This document shows positions 15,067 to 23,971 of a stretch of 28,170 bases of DNA, one piece after another. The position numbers and the translations under genes are program-made. The stretch lies in assembly GCA_021734725.1 (NCBI GenBank), contig JAIPIM010000009.1, positions 1-28,170 of the forward strand, given 5' to 3'. Below the pieces are notes generated by a model. The model made no database searches, was not told where the DNA came from, and saw only the letters and a program-made list of their open reading frames with translations. This stretch comes from Minisyncoccota bacterium. Its GTDB lineage: Bacteria > Verrucomicrobiota > Lentisphaeria > Oligosphaerales > MVZH01. The stretch's first letter is position 1. Each line of letters begins with the position of its first letter.

Positions 15067-17322
15067 ATGCTGAATCATGGACGAACACGACTGACCGCGA
15101 TTGTTTTAGGAGTGGGGCTGTTTACGCGAGCGGCAACCGGTGCACCATCGCATCTTGTACTCGACGATTGTGAAGGAGAGATACGATGGTCGTGCAACCA
15201 TGCCGAGGTCACGCGAAGCGACGACGCGTCGCAAGGCAAGTACGCGATTGGTGTTGAGGTTGATAGGCCGTTGGATGTGGAGTTGCATTTTGACGGATTC
15301 GAGCACGGCGAGGTAGACCTTTCGGAGTTCGACCTGATTGCGTTCGATTACAAGTTGTCGGGGCCGGGGGAGTACTTGGACTTTGTCATTCGCCAGTATC
15401 CGCTTAACGCCGGGCGTCGAGGCAATTTCTATCCCATTGACCAAGCCGATCCACGCGATGTCTGGGCAACCAAGATTCTGCCGTTGGAAGGTCCGGAAAA
15501 CCTGTCCTTGCATCTTGAGGAATTCGATCCCCAGGCGCGCGAGATGTACTTTCGTATTACGGTGGATCCGGGGTTGGAGCCGTTGCGATTGCTGGTTGAC
15601 AACGTGCGCGTTATGAAGAATCCGATGGGGATTCGTCCCATCACGTTTGGGCGCTATTTCCGGCGGACCGACGGCAGTGTTCTTTATCAGTATCGGATAC
15701 CGGTGCGGAACAGGAGCGACGAGCCCATCTCCGTTCTTCTGCGTCCGGATACCAGCGGCATCGAGTCCTTCAACGTGCGGATGGGATTGGAGCGCTTAAT
15801 GGTAGCGCCCGGTGAAACGGAGTATGCCAGTGTATCCATTATCATTCCGGCGGGAGTGGTCAAGAACACCGCTGCGTATGTGGCCGAAGAACTGGTTGTC
15901 AATGTTGCGTTGGAAGATACGCCGGGCGTCCAGCTGCCTACGCGGCTGATCGCCAGTGTACCTCCTGAAGAGTTCAGGCATCCGTCGCTGCTCGGTACGG
16001 AGACGCAGTTGAAGGACGTGCTGAAACGCGTGGAGTCCTTTCCCGCGTTGGAGCGTACGTGGAAGCAAGTGGTGCGCAAGGCGGACGAAGCGATTAAGAA
16101 CCAACCCGCCATACCGGACTACAATGGCGGTGGCGTAACCACGTGCTACGTGGACGGAACCAAGTTGACACCGATGCAGCGGGACGGGGTCCCTTTCCGC
16201 GAGTATGTCTGTTCCAAATGCGGTCGCGTGTATCATGGCAAACGTTTTGACAGTGGATTCTCCGGTGCGGGGGGCTGGTATGGCACGCATCAGCAGCTGG
16301 TTCAGGACGTTCTTTACACCGCGCTGGTTTATCGTGTGACGGGAGAGCCCCGTTACGGTTTGCGCGCGGCCGAAATCATGAACGGGTACACCGAGAAGTA
16401 TCTCACGTACGACATGCTGTTTCCGAACGACAAGTATATACCGCTGGCCGAAGCGTCGCCGTCCTCGCGCCGTATCTGCGGCTGGCATTTCATGGAGAAT
16501 CGGTGGTTGCAATACATGGCCATTGCGTTTGACCTTCTCGCGGACACCGACGTCATGAGCGAGGAGGAGCGGGAGGCTTTTCGTGAGCGCGCCCTTCGAC
16601 CGGCGGCCCAGAAGACCACGGAAAACGAAGTGGGGCTCAATAATATTCAGTTGCCGAACTCGCTGGCGCAGATTTGCGCGGGTTTCGCGCTTGACGATCC
16701 CGTCCTTGTTTACTATGGAACCCGCGAAAGCCGCGGGGTCATTGCCAACATCCGGCAGAATCTTCTGGATGACGGGACGTGGGCGGAGTCCCCAAACTAC
16801 ATCAACCTTGTGGCCCACGAACTGCCGCCGTTCCTGTACTTGATGAAGCGGGCGGGTATCGAGGCGTACACGCCCAGGATTATGCGCCTGTACAGCGAAC
16901 CGCCGAAGATGGCCAACCCCGCCGGGCGCCAGCCGAACTTCGGCGACGGTTCCGGTGTCCCGTTGAAGGGGTGGGCGGCGCACGCGCTTCTGCCGTGGCT
17001 GGACACAGGGGACCCTGAGCTTGGCAAGGTAGTGGCGCGATATGGACGACAACCGGTACGGGGGCTGACGGAACTCATGGTTCTGATGGCCATGGACAGG
17101 CCACTTCCCGAACAAGAGAAAAGCACTGCGCTCGGGTGTGTCGATTTTCCTGATTCCGGGTATCTTTTTCTGCGCAACGAGGCGGAAGACCTGTGGTTTG
17201 CCATGACGTATGGGCGTCACGTCGGGCACGGACATTACGACCGGCTCGGGTTCGAACTGTACGGGGCGGGGGGGCCTGCAGGCCGTAGACGACGGCGCCG
17301 GGCCGTACGACAAATACCATGA
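15067..17322 (+). CDS. Heparinase II/III-like lyase, N-terminal part of frameshifted gene
   Basis: Begins at ATG 15067 with AAGGGAAA upstream and a signal peptide (basic start, AIVLGVGLFT, cleavage near residue 26). Residues about 28-190 form a jelly-roll carbohydrate-binding-like domain (LVLDDCEGE, LLVDNVRVM). YVCSKCGRVYHGK (about 380-392) is a CxxCG motif of the kind seen at the edge of related toroid lyases. The alpha/alpha-toroid runs from about 395 to 660 (GDGSGVPLKGWAAH near 640). The start of the beta-sandwich, GHGHYDRLGFELYGAGG (about 720-736), is intact. The frame then leaves the homologous sequence at a run of seven G (17268-17274) and ends at 17322 after an Arg-rich tail (GRRRRRRAVRQIP). 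The rest of the protein continues one base over, at 17275-18052. As sequenced, this product lacks most of the C-terminal domain. Confidence 0.8.
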   Translation: MLNHGRTRLTAIVLGVGLFTRAATGAPSHLVLDDCEGEIRWSCNHAEVTRSDDASQGKYAIGVEVDRPLDVELHFDGFEHGEVDLSEFDLIAFDYKLSGPGEYLDFVIRQYPLNAGRRGNFYPIDQADPRDVWATKILPLEGPENLSLHLEEFDPQAREMYFRITVDPGLEPLRLLVDNVRVMKNPMGIRPITFGRYFRRTDGSVLYQYRIPVRNRSDEPISVLLRPDTSGIESFNVRMGLERLMVAPGETEYASVSIIIPAGVVKNTAAYVAEELVVNVALEDTPGVQLPTRLIASVPPEEFRHPSLLGTETQLKDVLKRVESFPALERTWKQVVRKADEAIKNQPAIPDYNGGGVTTCYVDGTKLTPMQRDGVPFREYVCSKCGRVYHGKRFDSGFSGAGGWYGTHQQLVQDVLYTALVYRVTGEPRYGLRAAEIMNGYTEKYLTYDMLFPNDKYIPLAEASPSSRRICGWHFMENRWLQYMAIAFDLLADTDVMSEEEREAFRERALRPAAQKTTENEVGLNNIQLPNSLAQICAGFALDDPVLVYYGTRESRGVIANIRQNLLDDGTWAESPNYINLVAHELPPFLYLMKRAGIEAYTPRIMRLYSEPPKMANPAGRQPNFGDGSGVPLKGWAAHALLPWLDTGDPELGKVVARYGRQPVRGLTELMVLMAMDRPLPEQEKSTALGCVDFPDSGYLFLRNEAEDLWFAMTYGRHVGHGHYDRLGFELYGAGGPAGRRRRRRAVRQIP

Positions 17323-18052
17323 CGAGTTCGACGTGCGTACGTTGGCGCACAACACCATGCTGGTGGACATGCAGAACCATTTTCCGGGGAATGGTCACAA
17401 GCTGGTGTGGGATGTCGAGGGTATGCCGCGAGTCGCGTCCGCGGGCAGCGACCAGCTTGCGGAAGACGTCTGGATGGAGCGCAACGTGGTTATGTTCCCG
17501 GGGGCTGTTTTGCTTATCGATGCGTTGGTGTCGGACAGGCAGCGCACGTATGACTGGGCCTATCACAACGTGGGGTCTCGTGTGGCCGGGCCGGAGTTGT
17601 CGCCAGCCGAACCGCTTGCCGAGGATGGGCCGTATTCGTATTTGCTGGACCTGGAGAAGGGGGGCGTCGATGAAACTTGGAGCGTAGAGTTTCGTCAGGA
17701 GGCATCCGAGGAGGACCCACTGGGGCGGGGGCTGAAGCTCACGCAACTGGGCGTTCCCGGCACGCAACTGTTTGGTGCCAGAACAGGGCATGGGCACGGT
17801 CATAACCGCATGGCTTCCACGCTCTTGTCTCGGCGCACGGGGAAACGCGCGGTATACGTGACCCTTCTTGAGCCCTTGGCGGAGGGGGTGAGTGTTTCCG
17901 CCTACGCTATGCAAGGTCAAACCATTGCGGACGACACTGTTTCAGTGTCCGTGACCGTGGGCGACCGGAGATGGGATGTGCGTGTCAATCTCGGCTCGGA
18001 AGATGTGGTTAAAACACCGAAGGTCGAGGTGAAAGACGCAGGGGCGCGGTAG
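17275..18052 (+). CDS. Heparinase II/III-like lyase, C-terminal part of frameshifted gene
   Basis: This is the continuation, in the +1 frame, of the lyase that starts at 15067. Directly after the G run it reads LQAVDDGAGPYDKYHDEF and then TLAHNTMLVD, the expected next strands of the heparinase II/III beta-sandwich after GHGHYDRLGFELYGAGG. With six G instead of seven, one unbroken protein of about 994 residues would result (15067-18052). The frame is open from about 17210, but the residues before 17275 there are not homologous, and no good ribosome site supports an independent start. It ends 8 bases before a 30-bp dyad. The cause could be a sequencing error, a real mutation, or slippage. Confidence 0.75.
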
Positions 18053-18060
18053 AGTTGAAC

Positions 18061-18090
18061 GACTCGAGCGAAGGCTATTTCGCAAGAGTC
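18061..18090 (-). repeat. 30-bp dispersed dyad, copy 2 (inverted)
   Basis: The reverse complement begins GACTCTTGCGAAATAGCC and ends TTCGCTCGAGTC. It is nearly identical to the copy at 27669-27698 and related to that at 5074-5103. It starts 8 bases after the stop at 18052, the same spacing as copy 1 but in the opposite orientation. Confidence 0.8.
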
Positions 18091-18117
18091 TAAAGAACCA
18101 ACAAAGGAAAACGATTG

Positions 18118-20793
18118 ATGTTTGTAAGGCTTACTTTGACCACTGTGTTTGTCGGTTTGGTCTTTTCGGCGCTGGGCGCCGAGGCGCCGAGACTGCCTTT
18201 TGCGCCGCCGCCGCCGGTTGGGGAGCATCCCCGAATTTACTTGACCCCCGGCGACCTGCCGGCATTGCGTGCTCGTTTCACGCCTCCCTGGCTTGAACAG
18301 TTGCCGGCCTGTCAACGAGTTGTGAGCCGCGCTCGGTCCGCGGCGGATCCGGATTCGGGTTTTGGCAAGGCACTGTCGAAGTATGCGGCCGGCGAAGCGG
18401 GTATGGACGCGAACATCAGTGAGTCGTTGGTGTGCCTGGCGCTGGGGTATTTGGCTTTGGACGAGGCGGAATTCGCGGAGGCCGCGTTACCGGCCGCATT
18501 GCGCGCGCTGGGGAACGGTCATGGCAACATGTGGTTGCGTGCGACGCTGTATGACTGGCTGTTCAACGCCATGGATAACGAGCAGCGTGAAGTCGCCCGA
18601 AGCGCGCTCGGTTCCGCGTGTGCAAAAGGGTTTGCCGCGCACAGCAAGCCTTACCGAGACCACGGGATGGATCCGAATGTAACCACGTATCGTGTTCATA
18701 ACTGGATACCGCACATTATCGGTGGCGAATTTTTAATGGGGGTCATGGCAATTGAAGGCGAAGAAGGCTACGAAGAGAAATGGCTGGAGGCCGGTGCCGC
18801 GGCGATGGTGGATTTCCTGCACGTGGGAACGGGAGCGGATGGCGCCGGTTGGGAAGGCGTAAGCTATTATGGGTTCGGCTTGAACCAGGGGACCTTTGCC
18901 GTGGACGGTTTGGCGCGGCGCGGATACCCGGCCATGCCCGAGCGTCTGCGGCACATCGGAACATGGTTGCTTTACGAGCGTTTACCCTGGCCGGGTGAAT
19001 GGAATATGACTCACGATTCATGGATGACACCGTTCAATTCGATCTGGAAGCGGGTGGCCGCTCAATGGCCGGATGAGAAGAGTGCTCGCCTGGCCGCGCA
19101 GTTGCTTCCCACGGGCCAGAATAACAACCTCATCGCGGATGCCCTGTGGGGATTCCCGCCTGACAGTGAGCTGACTCTTGAAACCCTCGATCTTTCCCTG
19201 GCCAAGTACTTTCCCTTCCGCCAACAGGTGGAGATGCGCGGCGATTGGAGTGAGGACGCCATCAAAGTTCACTTCGAGAGCAAGTTCCATGGCGTTCCCG
19301 GGCGTCCGGGGCACCAGCATGCCGACCGCAATCATTTCACCCTGCATGCGCACGGTCAATCCTGGGCCATTGACAGCGGTGTTCACTGGCCGTGGACGGA
19401 AGGGCACAACGCCATCCTGATCGACGGTATCGGGCAGGGGCAGTTTTGTCCGTCCGGGCGTATCTGTGCGTATCACCATGGTGAGTTTGCCACCGTGGCG
19501 CGGGGCGACGCGAAAAAGGCCTACGATTACGAAATTTATTTTCCGCCGTTCCGCGTGGACAACGAGTGGCATGGTGATATGCCCGATGGCGGCGAGGCTT
19601 GGGAGTATCTCTTTTTCAATGCCGCGCGCCGTTCTCATAATCCCGTGAAGCGAGCCTATCGTTCGCTGTTTTTTATGCGCGGGGACCATTCTTACCTGAT
19701 GGTTGTCGACGACATCCAGAAAGATGACGAGCGCCATCTGTACGAATGGCTGTTACAGACACCGCTCAGCAATGTGCTCGACATGTCCCGGGAAAACGGT
19801 CTGACCATTCGTCCGCGCTGGTCCGGTGAATATCTGGAGACCGATCGTGCATCCGGTGCCTGCGCGCCTCTTGCTCTGACATTTACCGCACCCGAGACCG
19901 GCGAGTACGATCTGTATTACCTGCGATCCGGGCATCGTTCAAACAGTTGGAATTATCGCTGGACGGTTACATTCAACGACGAGTCGACACCTCAATTCGT
20001 CGGTTCTTCCGAGTGGCGGTGGGCGCGTATCGGCAGGATGCAGCCGGGCGAGAACAAAGTACGTATCCAGCTCCTTGTTGGAGACAGGCTGCGCGTGGCG
20101 CGGTTCGCGCGGATTCCCGCGGGGGCTTTGCCACCCGACAGGTTGACCGACATGGACGACTTTCAGGGGGAGTTTTTATCTGTTGGGGAGGAAACACCGG
20201 ACAACTGGAAACGCGTGCCCGCCGATCCGAACCCCGCCCGCTGCGACGTCATTGCTCTGACGCCCGACGATGTGAAGGTGACGCCGGACTATTACGCTCG
20301 TGTGGCTGACGACGGCAAGAAGAAGGGGGCGCAGTACCGCATACGTCTGGGTGCCACGGCGGTTGCGCCGCGTTTCCGCACTGTACTCATCCCCTGGCGC
20401 GAAGGGGTGCATGGTGAACCGACCGTGACCGCTGACGATCACAACGCCACGCTGGAATGGCCCGACGGTACGGTTGACCGCTGGACGTTTGCAAGCAGTG
20501 GCGCGATTTACAGTGACCGGCGGGACGCGGCGGCAGTGGAACGCCATCAAGCCGACAGCGTACGTTGGCTGGCTGCTCATCTTACGCGCTGGGAAGTCAA
20601 GGGGCAATTACGGCTTTACATGGCTCGCCCCAGTGCTGTTGTGAGTTTGCATGAGGACACCCTGAGCATCAGCGGCAGTGGGTGGCTGAAGTTACGTGCG
20701 TGTGACGTGGACGTGACACGTGTTGTTGCCAACGGTCGGGAACTGCCCTTCGACCGTTTCGGCGCGGATGTGCTGGTGGATGAAGTGTACTGA
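18118..20793 (+). CDS. Heparinase II/III-like polysaccharide lyase, secreted
   Basis: 891 residues from the ATG at 18118, with AAGGA 9 bases upstream. An in-frame TTG lies directly before it. The signal peptide MFVRLTLTTVFVGLVFSALGA is cleaved near 21. EHPRIYLTPGDLPALRARF (about 34-52) opens the alpha/alpha-toroid, with LYDWLFNAM near 144. GRPGHQHADRNHFTLHAHGQ (about 395-414) followed by WAIDSG begins the heparinase II/III beta-sandwich. A carbohydrate-binding-like module is at about 575-670 (EYDLYYLRSGHRSNSW, then LRVARFARIPAGALP), followed by a C-terminal beta region. The same order occurs in the lipoprotein at 2024, so the two look like diverged paralogues. It should act in the periplasm or outside the cell on an acidic polysaccharide; the substrate is unknown. 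Confidence 0.8.
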   Translation: MFVRLTLTTVFVGLVFSALGAEAPRLPFAPPPPVGEHPRIYLTPGDLPALRARFTPPWLEQLPACQRVVSRARSAADPDSGFGKALSKYAAGEAGMDANISESLVCLALGYLALDEAEFAEAALPAALRALGNGHGNMWLRATLYDWLFNAMDNEQREVARSALGSACAKGFAAHSKPYRDHGMDPNVTTYRVHNWIPHIIGGEFLMGVMAIEGEEGYEEKWLEAGAAAMVDFLHVGTGADGAGWEGVSYYGFGLNQGTFAVDGLARRGYPAMPERLRHIGTWLLYERLPWPGEWNMTHDSWMTPFNSIWKRVAAQWPDEKSARLAAQLLPTGQNNNLIADALWGFPPDSELTLETLDLSLAKYFPFRQQVEMRGDWSEDAIKVHFESKFHGVPGRPGHQHADRNHFTLHAHGQSWAIDSGVHWPWTEGHNAILIDGIGQGQFCPSGRICAYHHGEFATVARGDAKKAYDYEIYFPPFRVDNEWHGDMPDGGEAWEYLFFNAARRSHNPVKRAYRSLFFMRGDHSYLMVVDDIQKDDERHLYEWLLQTPLSNVLDMSRENGLTIRPRWSGEYLETDRASGACAPLALTFTAPETGEYDLYYLRSGHRSNSWNYRWTVTFNDESTPQFVGSSEWRWARIGRMQPGENKVRIQLLVGDRLRVARFARIPAGALPPDRLTDMDDFQGEFLSVGEETPDNWKRVPADPNPARCDVIALTPDDVKVTPDYYARVADDGKKKGAQYRIRLGATAVAPRFRTVLIPWREGVHGEPTVTADDHNATLEWPDGTVDRWTFASSGAIYSDRRDAAAVERHQADSVRWLAAHLTRWEVKGQLRLYMARPSAVVSLHEDTLSISGSGWLKLRACDVDVTRVVANGRELPFDRFGADVLVDEVY

Positions 20794-20878
20794 GATGGCA
20801 CCCCGGCGTTCAGTGGTGTACAGTTGAACAGCTTGGTTTTGCAGGAGCCTCTCAGGTTTTTCCCGAGTCCTTGCCCCC

Positions 20879-20903
20879 AACATTCCAACATTCCAGTATT
20901 CCA
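20879..20903 (+). repeat. Short tandem CATTCCA repeats in a gene gap
   Basis: Three imperfect copies of the seven-base word CATTCCA or TATTCCA occur in a row, 30 bases before the next gene. Nothing else is recognisable between 20794 and 20932 apart from a weak AAAGG ribosome site at 20917. Confidence 0.5.
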
Positions 20904-20932
20904 TGGCATGGCAGTGAAAGGTTCATCTTCTC

Positions 20933-23914
20933 ATGCATAGCAAAGAGTATCTCGAGTCCTCCCTCGATGCGTTGTCGTTCCCGATTCGTCTCATTGGAAA
21001 TTACGAGGCAGGGGACGCTCCGTCGGCGTTGAGTTTTTACCAGTCGTTCACACGCGGCGTTTACGACCTCACGATCAAGCTTGAAGAGCCGGAGCACAAT
21101 CAACTGCTTTTAATCCTGCTGGACGACAAGCCGATCGAGGCTCTTGGCGTACCGTTCTGGGGGGACAGCGACGACAATTGGCCGGAGTCCCGGCGCGACC
21201 GTGTGACTGGCGAAACGTATGAGTTTACGCAGGATGTCAAGAAACGCTATGGCTTGCCTCAACTTTATGAAAAGCGGCGGGAAAAGCGACGCACCTGGGA
21301 TCTCAAAGCCTCTTTCGCGGTGCAGGATGACGGTGTTCACAAACTCACGGTGGTTAACGCAAACGGCGACCGTTGCGGCCCGGTGTTTTACAAAGGTGAC
21401 GGTGTGTCCATTGTTGACGTGACGGTTGCGAAGGGGGCCCTTCGTGCGCCGGATACGTTTGCGCGTCGTAATCCGGGCCTGCCCATGCTTGACGCCTGGG
21501 GATGGATGGTGTATGTGGATTTCGACAATCCAAGCGAACGCGAAACAGCGTCATCGCACGTTCTTTCCGAAGGGATTATGCGCGCCAAAAAGTGGGGTGC
21601 GAACCTGCTGGAGGTGAATCCGGCGGTTCACGATGGGCATTTCTTCGATTTCGAAGCGCACGGCGGCCCTGTGCCGGGGACCATTAAGAGTGAGCGTACC
21701 AGCTGGACGACAGCAGAATTGCGGGATCTTTTTGTGCGGTGCCACGAACAGGGCATGCTGGTTGAACTGTTCCTGTTTGCCATCGGTGGTTTTGAGTCGT
21801 TTCGTACGCTCACTCCGGACCAAATATCGTATTTCTACGAGCACATTTACCAGTTGTTCGGCTGCGGCAAGACTCGTGAAGAAACAGAAGCGGCCATTGA
21901 CGGTGTGATTTACGAAATGTTCCCGCACGACGCGCCGCGGCAGACCGACGAGGGCTGGGTCAACAACCCCGGTCTCGCGCAAACAGTTTCCGGTGGTGTT
22001 ACCGGGACGGCCATGGAATTGAAGAACAACGGGTTTTCCGCGGCATTCGCGAACTACACCGCGCATTGGGTAGGGGCCCCAGCTCATCATACCGGGTACG
22101 ATTGTCTTTTCCCGGCCGTTCCCTATCCCAAAGAGTTTTACCAGCGTGAAGGGGAAATCGCCGTCTCGTACCTGCAGGGTTGCGCGGAAAGCAGACGGTT
22201 ATTCGAGAATGGCATGCTTCGAACCGGGTATGCCGGCATGGGGATGCCGGGGCGCACTGCGGCACCCGACTGGATTGTTGCTCAGTTGCAGGGGTTCGCG
22301 CAACGGCGTTGGCGTGATGAGGACGATAGTGTGGCAAGCCTCCTGTGCTGGGAAGCGTTGAACGGTGAGATCTGTCCCGAACCGACGAAACGTGCCTTGT
22401 ATGCCGCCAGTCAAGATCCGATAAGGGCATGCGTGACAGGGGAGCTGACGGATACCGGGCGAGGGGGAACCATAGACATGAAACGGCTGGTGAAGCGAGC
22501 GCCGGAAGAAGATCTTGTGCGGCTTTTGCCCCGTCACGACTATCCGAGTTCCTGCCGGTTCCTGAGGAACCAGGAGATTGAAATCCTGCATTTTCCGGGC
22601 AAAGACTACAACGTTATGCAACTGGATCTTACGCGGTCGGCGCGTTTCTATGCTAACGGATGCTTGGCGCAAGCATTCGCCCCCCTGTTTTGCAACGGCG
22701 CGGACGGCGACTCGGTGACCCATTTTAGCGAGGCTTATCGGGTTGTCGAGGCCGGCGGTGCGCTTGCCGCGGTTGAACAGACATTTGCCGTTCGGCACAG
22801 TTTTTATCGCTACGATGAAACCCGTCGCTTACGGTTGCTCAGCGATGTCCCGGGAATCCGTATTAACGTTTGGCGTACAACATCCGGTGATGGGCCGCGG
22901 GAGTGTCGAATCAGTAACATCATGGGATTCAGCTCGGCGTACACAGCCGCTTGTCGGCTCGGGGATGCCGGCGGCTTAACCGTCGAGCTTCGCGACTCAA
23001 CCGGCGTTTTGCCGAATGCCCTCATTCGAGTCACTTGCCGGGGCGTTGCAGTCGATAATGTACGGGCGGAGAATGCACTTGTTTTTGACACGGCGTTAGA
23101 AGAGGTGCACGCGCTGGACATCACGGTTCTGTTTGCTGCTGGGCATTTAGAAGGCCTTGACCTGGTGACACTGGAGCGGCTGGCGGACTCGCTTTTCGAG
23201 GTTGCGCAAGAGGATATTGGAGCACCTGGTACGGCTATTGCTTTTGCCAATACGCTGGGAGTGTCGCATACGGCTTTGTCGGCGCTCACGGGGAATGTGC
23301 GCGGTCCCGTGCGAGTTAAGGAGGATGGCTGGTGGCATTATCGTGGTTTGACCGAGTCTGACGAGTTCCCCGCGGTTCATTTTGTGAAGCTTCACTTGCG
23401 GAACGGCGACACCGCGGAACTCGCCGAGGCACGCTTCCCGATTGACGACGAATTGACATGGGGATGGGGTTCGCAATACCAACTGTTGCTGTCGGATGTG
23501 GCGCGGGACGGCGAATGGTTCTCGGCCCATATCCGAGTGTGTACCACAACGCCGTTCCTGTTCGCGCCGCGTGTACGGTTGCGCGAGGTCCCCGGCAGCA
23601 TGACACTGAATGGGGCCCCCTGGGATTATGCCGACGGAACCGACGTTTTTCTGCCCAATGCAGTTGGCGATTACGACCTGCGGTGGACGCAGGGAACGGT
23701 GTCAAAGCCGCGGCTTTGTCGGACGTTTGCCACGGTTCGAAAATGCGAGTTTGACGGTGCGCATCTGCATCTCGAGCTTTGCAAGCCGCCGCATGTGGTC
23801 AAGGACGTGGGAACCCACCGGTATTTTGCGCTTGTCGACACGGGCCTTGAGCGTAAAGTGTATCCGGTTGAACTCGGTGTAACGCGGCTGTGTTTGTCTC
23901 ATACCTCGGACTAG
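20933..23914 (+). CDS. Hypothetical large protein, possible N-terminal CBM plus TIM-barrel enzyme
   Basis: 993 residues, family not recognised. The start at 20933 has only a weak AAAGG 11 bases upstream. There is no signal peptide, which contrasts with the secreted lyases before it. Residues about 30-170 look like a beta-sandwich binding module (YDLTIKLEEPEHNQLLLILL). About 188-500 looks like a barrel: MLDAWGWMVYVDFDNP, KKWGANLLEVNP, GMLVELFLFAIGGFES, GVIYEMFPHD, then LLCWEALNGE; the Glu residues at strand ends are candidates for catalysis. About 520-993 is beta-rich and may hold two or three sandwich domains. Its place at the end of the lyase cluster suggests a role in processing the same polysaccharide, but no function can be given. 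Confidence 0.6.
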   Translation: MHSKEYLESSLDALSFPIRLIGNYEAGDAPSALSFYQSFTRGVYDLTIKLEEPEHNQLLLILLDDKPIEALGVPFWGDSDDNWPESRRDRVTGETYEFTQDVKKRYGLPQLYEKRREKRRTWDLKASFAVQDDGVHKLTVVNANGDRCGPVFYKGDGVSIVDVTVAKGALRAPDTFARRNPGLPMLDAWGWMVYVDFDNPSERETASSHVLSEGIMRAKKWGANLLEVNPAVHDGHFFDFEAHGGPVPGTIKSERTSWTTAELRDLFVRCHEQGMLVELFLFAIGGFESFRTLTPDQISYFYEHIYQLFGCGKTREETEAAIDGVIYEMFPHDAPRQTDEGWVNNPGLAQTVSGGVTGTAMELKNNGFSAAFANYTAHWVGAPAHHTGYDCLFPAVPYPKEFYQREGEIAVSYLQGCAESRRLFENGMLRTGYAGMGMPGRTAAPDWIVAQLQGFAQRRWRDEDDSVASLLCWEALNGEICPEPTKRALYAASQDPIRACVTGELTDTGRGGTIDMKRLVKRAPEEDLVRLLPRHDYPSSCRFLRNQEIEILHFPGKDYNVMQLDLTRSARFYANGCLAQAFAPLFCNGADGDSVTHFSEAYRVVEAGGALAAVEQTFAVRHSFYRYDETRRLRLLSDVPGIRINVWRTTSGDGPRECRISNIMGFSSAYTAACRLGDAGGLTVELRDSTGVLPNALIRVTCRGVAVDNVRAENALVFDTALEEVHALDITVLFAAGHLEGLDLVTLERLADSLFEVAQEDIGAPGTAIAFANTLGVSHTALSALTGNVRGPVRVKEDGWWHYRGLTESDEFPAVHFVKLHLRNGDTAELAEARFPIDDELTWGWGSQYQLLLSDVARDGEWFSAHIRVCTTTPFLFAPRVRLREVPGSMTLNGAPWDYADGTDVFLPNAVGDYDLRWTQGTVSKPRLCRTFATVRKCEFDGAHLHLELCKPPHVVKDVGTHRYFALVDTGLERKVYPVELGVTRLCLSHTSD

Positions 23915-23971
23915 ACTGCATTATTCCCCACAAAGATGGTGTGTTGATTTCAAGAGTTGTTCGGAGTTTGT

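Noticed and set aside
15796..17370. 524-codon antisense open frame opposite the frameshifted lyase
   Set aside because: The plus-strand frames carry the heparinase motifs; the antisense frame has none.
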